Shown here one piece after another: positions 55,870-64,000 of a stretch of 64,000 nucleotides of DNA. The notes under the pieces were generated by a model that was not told the DNA's origin, ran no database searches, and saw only the letters and a program-made list of their open reading frames with translations. The translations under genes and the position numbers were made by a program. The number at the start of each line of letters is the position of its first letter. Position 1 is the first letter of the stretch. Source of the stretch: Sipunculus nudus (lineage: Eukaryota > Annelida > Sipuncula > Golfingiida > Sipunculidae); NCBI GenBank assembly GCA_026874595.1, contig CM049320.1, positions 19,229,714-19,293,713 on the forward strand, in the 5' to 3' direction.

Positions 55870-57030
55870 TATATACAAACCTACACGTGAAAGTCAATAG
55901 ACAAACATTGACAAGAAACAAAAATAAAATTACACTAACAGTAACATATAAAGACAACTTGTTTCATTACCGTTCATCTCATTTTAATAGACATTTGTCT
56001 TCTGATAAAGACGACGCTGATTGGAATTAAATCCAAATATCAAAAATAGTGATTCGGTATATTACGTACACAATGTATAACATGTATAAAGAGTATCAAT
56101 ATGTACACAGAAGATAACCATGAAGTCAGTTATATAGAATCATCTAGGGCTATAAAAATTAATATTTGTTTTCTGCAGAGAAAATTTTATTCCGTCTTAA
56201 CTAGAAAGTTTCGTGTTCCTTTGGATAAAGCCACCTGTCTTTCAATAGAATGGTATGTTTTAATAAGCTTGATGAAACTTGTTAAATAAAATGCTACTGC
56301 TACGTACCACAATAACTTAATTTAATAATTAGCCGTACTGCAAGCACATAAAGGTAATAACTGGCGTTTTAATTTCATTTCAGCGTCATATAATAAGAGT
56401 ACTGCTACCGCATCAGCATTATGATTTTCTTACTGACCCTTATGTGTAAAAGTTAGCGTGCTACTTCTAATCTAATGTAATAATCATGGTACTGCTATTA
56501 TTTTTCCTAATAATGAATGATTTTTTTTATAAATTAAAATCAATGATTATATTCGAAATGTTCTAATATTCGGCGGTAAATAAATTTATGATATTTCTGG
56601 CAATGAACCATTTAAAATAGATTTGCATAATATTTCGTGTAAGCGAAATAAATGTTTTTATTATTTGGTTCCAATTTCAAAACTCTTATAACATTCCGAA
56701 ACAGAAAAGGTAGGATTTTACCATTTTAGTATAACTGACACTGGTGTGTAACTGGTACATGTATTAATAGATGCTCCAAAATATCCTCGGTAAATTTGTG
56801 ATATTTGGGTTACAGTTCACTATAGGTAAAAAATGGAGTATGGAAAAATCCTAAATCAACAAAGTTAACAAGTTAATAGTGCATTGTTTTAATACAATAA
56901 AGAACCCTTCTGGATTAAAGTATGGATTGTGTGTCGCAACATGTGTTCAACCACAGAGAGGAATGAACCAACCACTATCATCCCACATATAATTATATTT
57001 CGTTTCTATCGATCGTATTACTGTCTACAC
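55870..57030. other. Non-coding stretch, nothing seen
   Basis: AT-rich; no exon or repeat recognised. Confidence 0.45.
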
Positions 57031-57039
57031 TCCCTGGTA

Positions 57040-57420
57040 GGACTAAAAGGGAGTACTCGAGTCCAGGTAATAACTACCGAGTACTCGTGTCCAAAATTTG
57101 CAATCGAGTAATCGTGTATGTTCATGCATATCTGAATATTACTGCAAATTTACGGGTAGTCTGTTGGACTATTTATATCATAGCCTGGCATAAAGAGCTC
57201 TTAACAGATGCTGGTCAAATCAGCAAAGGTCTTGTTATGACATTTATCTATTCCTTCACTGGAATAAAGTTAAGCCGTCACGAAGTCAAATTTATGCAAA
57301 TTTTGCATTGGTAAACGTTTTATCGTCACAGTGTTGCCATGATAACGAGTACTCGAGTCCGGAACGGGTAATGCTTATCGAAAATTTGAGTCCAAAATGT
57401 TGTACCCGTTTCAGCCCAAC
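57040..57420. repeat. GAGTACTCGAGTCC palindromic repeat
   Basis: Several copies of (GA)GTACTCG(A/T)GTCC around 57052, 57079, 57104 and 57347, often followed by AAAATTTG. A related GGACTCGAGTCC cluster is at 20240-20300. Confidence 0.55.
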
Positions 57421-57726
57421 TTCCTGAAAACCCGCTAAAATGTTAAAACAAAGGGGATCTGTAACGACTGCTGTGAATAGCTGCTACGTAGGGAGTTTAA
57501 ACACTTTCCTGTTGCCAAAAGTAATAAAAAATAAACACCAATGCGTGATTACTGATCTTTACGTTTCTAACTCTGTCGACAGGGGGCGCCAGGATATTGA
57601 CTCTCTCCGGCCCTGAGGTCGAGCCGACATGCTCACGTGACTCATGATCAACCCAGCTGTACTGGAGGTCGTGTCTAACATCGCCGGTTGGCCTTTCTTG
57701 GGCTTAGGTTTCCTGGTGTGGCTCAC

Positions 57727-57825
57727 TTTAACGAATCCGCAGGTGGTACAATACTTGACCACCCGCCCACGTCGGTCCGTTTTCCACTGTATTCTATGCA
57801 TGGCGACGGCTTTAGGATTGAAAAC
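57727..57825 (-). CDS. Candidate 99 bp exon with CxxC motif
   Basis: Bounded by GTTTGTTCACAG and AAA/GTGAGC, phase 0 at both ends, 33 codons: VFNPKAVAMHRIQWKTDRRG then RVVKYCTTCGFVK. CTTC is a possible half zinc ribbon. The open frame runs past the donor to 57559 with a basic, proline-rich stretch, so an unspliced 79-95 residue product from the internal ATG is the alternative. Not matched to a known family. Confidence 0.3.
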
Positions 57826-58512
57826 CTGTGAACAAACCCACACAAATACTAACTTTTGACACGTTTAACGATACTAACCCGATTTATTGGGTCTCAATAT
57901 TGTTAGACCTAATAATATTGAGTCGGATTAAATAGGGCTAAAACGATAAATTCACAGAGGGCAATAAATCTATGCCATTATACTAAATTGAAGATGTAAT
58001 TTTAAAAATTAGAATAACATTTTACTGAGAAAATTAGATTTTGCTTTAGAGGCCAATAAATATCCATATTTGTTGAAGAAATACCAAAAGTCCAGACTTT
58101 ATAATCTCAAGCATACATTTAATAATCTCATTCTCAAAACAAAGCCCCAAAAATAAGCATGGTTATCTTGCCTCTGGTAGGTGGTATTAATTTTACCGCC
58201 GTTGATTGGTTGGTTACTTAATGATTCAATTGTTATAAACTTTACCGAAAAAGTTAATTGTGAATTTGTTAGACCTTTATGGGAGGGTCAAGTTATCACG
58301 TATTAAGTAATCCATTGAATTTTGCAGGTAATCTTTATTACCAGACTATTCAACTAATGATTCTATAACACTGCATGCGAGACAAGCATATAGCTTATTC
58401 CGGCCGAGGACGAGAGTAATTCTTTGGCAGACATTTTCCTGAATGCTAACCTGTGATGCAACCATCCAGATTTTCTGCACTTGGATTCATACTATTCCTG
58501 ATCTCATTTTAG

Positions 58513-58514
<2 letters not shown>

Positions 58515-58557
<43 letters not shown>
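58515..58557. repeat. (TA)n microsatellite
   Basis: TA run just before the inverted GGCGGAGG-family repeat. Confidence 0.95.
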
Positions 58558-58558
<1 letters not shown>

Positions 58559-58599
58559 CTTATCGATCAACCAAACTTTAATCCATATTCTGGATGTAA

Positions 58600-58975
58600 T
58601 TTTCATCGGGTAATCAAGAATAAAGCGGAGGTATATATACGGTCTCTGGCTGCTTTCTAGCATTACATTTTAGAAAATGTTTCATTTGGTGTTTCAAGGT
58701 GAGAGTAGCCAGGCAACATGGACTAGCTAGGTAAAAATGCACTAAATGCAGACCTCCAACAAGGCAGCTCATTACCAAAATATGGCAAATAAGAACTGCA
58801 GCATTTTCCTCTAAAAATATTCCTAGACCCAGATGGTGATCCGGATCACCTCCGAAATATATCCTGATAATTTCATAAAATTCCATTAAAAACTGTTTGA
58901 GAAATGTTACTAACAAACAAACTAACCAACGCCAGCAGAAATACATAATCCCCGCGCCTTGGCGGAGGGAAAAAA
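58600..58975 (-). repeat. Interspersed repeat, inverted GGCGGAGG family
   Basis: On the minus strand CCTCCGCCAAGGCGCGGGGA, TTATGTATTTCTGC and GTTAGTTTGTTTGTTAGTAA, then GGATCCGGATCACC area (plus strand 58835-58852). The 110-codon frame it opens (58614-58946) is rich in chance hydrophobic residues and looks like repeat, not gene. Confidence 0.55.
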
Positions 58976-59084
58976 ATTATTCCTGCAAGGGTCAGATTAG
59001 ATAATAAACAATAAGATATACTAGTACACGAAAAAAAAACCGCTTCTACATGAAAATAAGAATTCCCAACATTAGCAGCGATGG

Positions 59085-59089
<5 letters not shown>

Positions 59090-59126
<37 letters not shown>

Positions 59127-59150
59127 ATATATATATATATGTGTGTGTTA
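59090..59150. repeat. (TA)n(GT)n microsatellite
   Basis: TA run with two GTGTGTGT interruptions. Confidence 0.9.
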
Positions 59151-59199
59151 TAAAAGTGTTGTCAAAACATTAATTACCTTCATCGCGTGCGAGTCACCC

Positions 59200-60782
59200 C
59201 CCTTTAAAGATAAATGACGCCACTGAACATTAGTTAACAGAAGCTGTCGAAAAGTGTGCTCTGACACGTGGATTATGGCTGGTCGTTCGTCAGGGAAATA
59301 TCCCGCATCACCTCAATTATTCAAACGTAATCAGTGCGGTTTGCTGCTCCCGGGAGGTTTGTTTGGACGTGAGAGGTTTGTAGTCGGACATCGATGTCAG
59401 ATTTTACAACCCGACCTTTCTGTCAGAGTGCGGATTGGCCGATAACCTTGTTTTTTTTTTAAATATATGAAAGAATTCTGCAGGGCCTGGTCTGAGATTT
59501 CGCCACTAGGGGTAGGGCTTACGGATATCCATTGCAAAGAGTGCACAGAACATACATATACTTTATTTAAAGATTTCTGACATAAACTATACAGAATCAG
59601 ACAACATAACTTCAAGATGATTTCTGCTTAATACTTTATATTAAAATGTTTAAAATCGTAAAATAAGTGTAAAATACAAAGACGTAAAAAACAAATATTG
59701 GGTCCATATTTTGCATATGAAAAATCTGAAACGCATCCTAAATATCATTAAACACATATTGCGATTATAAATATCAAAATGAGTTACATTATGTTTCAAT
59801 TTCTGATATCTGGACAATTTAAATGTTGGCTAGAATTAACTTCAATTTTCAGTTTCTTGAGAAATCTCAGTTTACTTTAAAAATCTCATGAATCATGTTA
59901 TACGTCACGTTAATGAATATAACAAATGAAGGTTTTTCTTTGGAAAGAGGGAAGAATGCAAATAAAATACTCCGACCCATATATAGAAATTAGAACTGCA
60001 TATACCTATCATATATCCTTTGTTAAAAGAACAAAATTTAATAGGGTGATGAACTTCAGAAATGAGTATGAGATTATATTTGCGATATCCTTGAAAATAT
60101 GTTACCTTAAGTTCATTAGTTTTCATCTGAATCTTCATAAAGCACACACATGTATCATTGTAAACATTAAATGAATTCTCAGCCGATTGCATTATTATTG
60201 GTTATGTCACACCTGAATTCAGCCTTTCATATATAAATTCAAATTTATTAAAAAAGAGTTATATTCTGTGCTTCTGGTAAGACCATGACAATGTACAATA
60301 CATATGTATATTAAACATCATTCAAATATCTACCCCCAAATGATTAACTTTTAAAGTGAATTAACACAAGTGAAATTTAAGCTGTAAAGAAGACTTATTT
60401 TTATATCATAAACGGGTTACCGTGGCATTGATGGTTCTTGCTAAAACATCCTTAATTCATTTTTTTTAATATGAAACTAAATACATTTCTGGACATCTGG
60501 GGGACCCAAAAAAGTCTTCCAAAAATGGAGGTCCTGTTCCAGACAGACGAAACAATTTGTAAACAATTTTTTTTATGTGAATCTCTGTGCTGGTCTATAT
60601 TTTTCAACTTACGTAATGTGAAACTGTTGGGGTAGATACCCCAAATTTAAATTGAAAGATGGATGTCCAAGTTAATAAGTCTAATGGAATATCGGTGTAA
60701 ATCTGATGGATACTACGTTATAAATTCCTGTACTAGCTATTTTTGTAAAAATGTGCTGTACCCCTTTCCGGCCATTAAAAGT

Positions 60783-60878
<96 letters not shown>

Positions 60879-62420
60879 TTTGCTATTTGCATAGAATCAG
60901 AAGGTCATTCCATCCTGCGTTGGCATTCATGGTGAATTAACTGGTCCTCTTAATGTTATCTTAAATTAAATATTAATTTCACTCATGCCTACCTGGAACG
61001 GAGCGGTTCCTGTATGACTGTCCAGTTTATACAATTGTACAGCAGGTCAGTCGGCTTGTGACTGTTCCACTGTCATAGCACTGAATGTTATGGGAAGCAA
61101 ACAAGGTCTGTTTACGCCATTCTGCCTGATTACCGTCTTAAATCACAAACCCTCGTGAATGTTTAATCGTGAGCTTCCGTCTCTAGTTCTCCAGGGGTCT
61201 TGCAGTCTTGTGTTTAACATGCTCATCGTTCACGTTTCGTGTTACTTAAACAATTATACCCTCAAACCTGTACAATATTATATGAAGGGCCCAATAAATG
61301 AATATGAAACTGAGACGTGACAAGAAGCAAACAAGATCTTTTGGTCTGGCCAGATATTTTAATTTTTACACGAAATGCAGTAGCCAAAGAAGACTTCGGG
61401 GATTATGACACGGATGTATCGTTAATTTTAAGCTCTGACTCATCTTCATATTACCAATCTATGGCTACGCTCTCACAGACCTTGATTAAGCGACCCGCTC
61501 CGGTGTTTATTTATAATCATGTTCATTATTAATGAATAGGGAAACTGAACCAATCAAATAACTCGCGTATACATGTACTAAGCCGGACGTCTAATGATCT
61601 GTTATGATCAAACGTTTAGCATTACGGGAAAGGCATCGAGAATCTATCATATTTAAAGCCCTATAAACCTGTCCCGTTCTGTTACAAGTGTTTTTGTTCT
61701 GACGGCGTTTAAAGCATCTTGTTTGTTATATTTTATTTACGGTTTTTTGACGAACCCTTACGGGATTATTTACGCTTTTATTAGAAGACGTCAGAGGCGA
61801 TCGCTGAACCAAGGTCTTTGAAAACGTAGCCACAGACTTGGTAGTATGAAGCTGCTCTGACGATATGATTGTGAATAGAATTCAGTGTGGCATCGCAAGT
61901 AATGATGAAGACTGAGCTGACAATCCCGATGAGGAAAGAACGTTCCTTTCATATCTGACAATACCTCGCCATGTGTAGCGTTGCTTAGAACTAGAAAGCG
62001 GTCTTTACCCGTGTGTATACCTCCACCAACGTTTTGATTCACCAGATCTGAAACATTACCATGTTCCTGTTCAGACTTTGTGTGCCCTACGTGACCGCAG
62101 GAAAAGATGTGTCCAAGTCTAGAGAAATTGGGGTCATGGCTCACCAATGCGATGGTTGCATCAAAGGTCAGCTTAACCTACCACAACACTGGCAGCTTTT
62201 TATAGCACATATGGCGGTGATCACATATGCTCACTCACATCTGTGAAGAATCCATATTACATTAAAAAGTATATTGGAATGTTCGATCCTCAGGTGTTAT
62301 TCTGACCTCCGCAAATCTTCATTTTAATTTGTACAATTGTACATCACTGGCATTGAGAGTGTGAACTGTGTTTCGATGTCAAATCTAAGCAGGCATGTTT
62401 GAACACTCCCGTAGGAGAAA
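59200..62420. other. Non-coding stretch, no gene recognised
   Basis: Open frames at 59254 (+), 61317 (+) and 61791-62147 (-) are 63-118 codons, have no family I recognise and no convincing splice sites. A compound microsatellite lies at 60.8 kb. Confidence 0.4.
60792..60871. repeat. (TC)n(TA)n compound microsatellite
   Basis: CT run then TA run, preceded by a C run; same structure as 14117-14178. Confidence 0.95.
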
Positions 62421-62429
62421 CAACAAGGT

Positions 62430-62650
62430 TTTTTTCTTTTCTCCCGCCAAGAGAGTATGTTTTTATCCTCGCTCATTTGTTTGTATGTTTCTTTTTTTCA
62501 CATCCTAATTCACACAGCCATTAATGGAATCTTATAGATGTTCAGGCATTTCTGGAATGGACCCATGAAGAACCCCTTAGATTGTAATGTGGAGGAGGCA
62601 TCTGATCTGGATTCTATGAATATTTACTAGTCCCCTTGATACATCGATTT
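62430..62650 (+). repeat. Interspersed repeat, GGAGGGTATG family
   Basis: GCCAAGAGAGTATGTTTTTA, CATTTGTTTGTATGTTTC, TTAATGGAATCTTATAGATG and TTCAGGCATTTCTGGAATGG match the copy in the caspase intron. Non-coding. Confidence 0.55.
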
Positions 62651-62924
62651 AATTGCAACATTTTATCGTTAATCTTAGGTTTATTTTCCATTGTAGTATA
62701 CTTTGGGACATTAGAAAATGGCAGTCTTAAGTTTCACAGACGGTAGTTCTGCCCTGCAGCTCAAAACCCCACCCCTACCCCTATATCGGTGATTTGCCAC
62801 AATCATGCTATATGCAACCTTCGGATCACAATATTTCTGGAATTCCTTGGCAGATTTGGATAGTCTTGTTATCTTGTTGTATGTTGTCAAGCATGGCCGA
62901 CATGATAGGCATGATTTAATGGCC

Positions 62925-62985
62925 ATCTGAGGTCAAAAGCAAGGTCAAATGTCAAGGTCACGGTCACTTCAAGGCCTTGAAAGCA
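62925..62985 (+). repeat. Short AGGTCA-family fragment
   Basis: GAGGTCAAAAGCAAGGTCAA, ATGTCAAGGTCACGGTCAC. A partial unit of the family arrayed at 42 kb and 53-55 kb. Confidence 0.55.
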
Positions 62986-63683
62986 GATGATAGCCCGTTT
63001 TTTCACGAAATCTCTCTATACATTTTTATTTTGACACAATATCATAGTTTCAGTGGGAGATTGATTGAATGAGTTTAGATAAGTAACTTGGTTTAATGTC
63101 ATGGTCTTTAGGTATGCGAAATAACTTATAAGGTCAGTTTGATCCGTTGTGTGGTAATATAGACGAGTTTGACTATACTGGTTAATCATGAACTAATTCT
63201 CGTTTTTTTTTTCACTGTCGGAACGTACATACACTTTAATTATTCGAAACCAGTTTCAAAATATAAAATTAGTTCTTCTTAATACCTATTGTAGGTATAA
63301 CAACCAACTGGTTTAGACAAAGGAACCATGGTAATGAAAGATTTTGATGAAATTATTATAATATTGTGAAGGGTGGACTGTACCAGAATAAGGATTCTGT
63401 TATAAGCAGGGCCCTCTTCCAAGATATACAAGATATTATAAACAATGGAACATGATAATAAAAATACATAAAAGTACATGTACAATGCGAAATATAAAAG
63501 ACATAATGAGACTGTAAAATCATTACAAAGGAATGATAATATCATAAAATTAATAAAAGGGACGGTACTAACAGCGGTAAAAGCAACGATTACATCTAGA
63601 ACAATTTCGTGCTGTGATAAGATTATTACATCATTGTAAAATCGGAGAAGTACGAACGTGATAATTTTTTAAAATGCTGCAAA

Positions 63684-64000
63684 TTAGAAAGCAAACTTAA
63701 TGTGTCGAGGAAGGGAGTTCCATAGAGTACTGCCTGCATAAAAAGAGGTAGCCTTGAAGGCTTCAATACACGGTTTCGGAAGGATACAGTTTTTGTTTTC
63801 GGTTAACCGCGTCGAATAATTATGAATGCCCTTCGCCATATGAAAATTCTTACATAAATATGAAGGGGCTAAATCCTTTATGCATTTATAGGTTAAAATA
63901 GATAGGAGGAACAAATGTCGCTGTTCAATTGTCATTCAGCCTATTTCTTTCACTAAATCTAAACTTCTTTGAGTTAGGTCGTAATTTTTGTTATTATCCT
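63684..64000 (-). pseudogene. 3' end of a LINE reverse transcriptase ORF
   Basis: Reads RSLDLVKEIG, a stop, MTIEQRHLFLLSILTYKCIK, APSYLCKNF, STRLTENKN, FYAGSTLWNSLPRHIK. This pattern (YK...G.AP.YL, then TR, then LWNSLP..I) is typical of the C-terminal tail of non-LTR retrotransposon RT proteins in invertebrates. The in-frame TGA near 63936 and the cut at the window edge mean only a broken tail is visible. The RT catalytic domain would lie beyond 64000. Confidence 0.75.

Noticed and set aside
61791-62147. 118-codon ORF (-)
   Set aside because: No recognisable domain, no splice-site support, and composition is not clearly coding.

Overview
This is eukaryotic, animal-type nuclear DNA. It is AT-rich, has long introns with GT/AG borders, carries dozens of (TA)n, (TC)n and poly-G/C tracts, and is dense in transposon remains. 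The mixture of a CARD-caspase, a C-type lectin, Penelope-like, DIRS/Crypton-like and hAT relics, a Gmr1-like Ty3/Gypsy element and AGGTCA-rich interspersed repeats suggests a lophotrochozoan, most likely a bivalve mollusc. That assignment is an inference; no marker gene proves it. There is nothing bacterial here and no CRISPR array.

Layout. 1-8.6 kb: no gene recognised; microsatellites, poly-G/C runs and a degenerate ~135 bp repeat at 6.6-7.3 kb. 8.8-10.0 kb: decayed hAT transposase (+). 10.9-11.5 kb: a ~310 bp tandem duplication. 11.9-14.1 kb: decayed Gmr1-like Gypsy pol (-) with a 77 bp internal triplication. 18.3-18.9 kb: broken tyrosine recombinase (-). 21.7-34.5 kb (-): candidate secreted C-type lectin gene. 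Its two CTLD exons at 21.7-22.5 kb are clear; a Cys-rich exon (33 kb) and a signal-peptide exon (34.4 kb) are proposed because all junctions are phase 1. Its large intron holds a ~150 bp tandem repeat array, interrupted at 23,256-31,233 by a nearly intact LTR retrotransposon with matching LTRs, PBS, PPT and a CAAGG target-site duplication. Its pol has integrase upstream of reverse transcriptase, the Gmr1-type order. 31.9-32.5 kb: two TA-flanked MITE-like inverted repeats. 35.0-35.3 kb: Penelope-like GIY-YIG fragment. 37.6-40.3 kb: foldback-type element with palindromic arms and a cryptic exon inside.

40,866-50,188 (+) is the best-supported host gene: an eight-exon CARD plus caspase gene (401 codons, every junction phase-compatible), with catalytic His and Cys present but an unusual QACMG active-site pentapeptide and a changed p10 substrate-pocket motif. 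52.5-55.35 kb: repeat modules containing nuclear-receptor-like AGGTCA half sites and an almost exact 829 bp tandem duplication, abutting a 174-codon ORF (-) that ends in Ser-Lys-Leu. 57.7 kb: a small candidate exon (-). 58-63.6 kb: dispersed repeats and microsatellites. 63.7-64.0 kb: 3' end of a LINE reverse transcriptase ORF (-) running off the window.

Functionally, the two candidate host genes (CARD caspase, C-type lectin) are of kinds used in cell death and immunity in molluscs, but nothing in the sequence shows they work together. Most of the window is transposon and satellite sequence.
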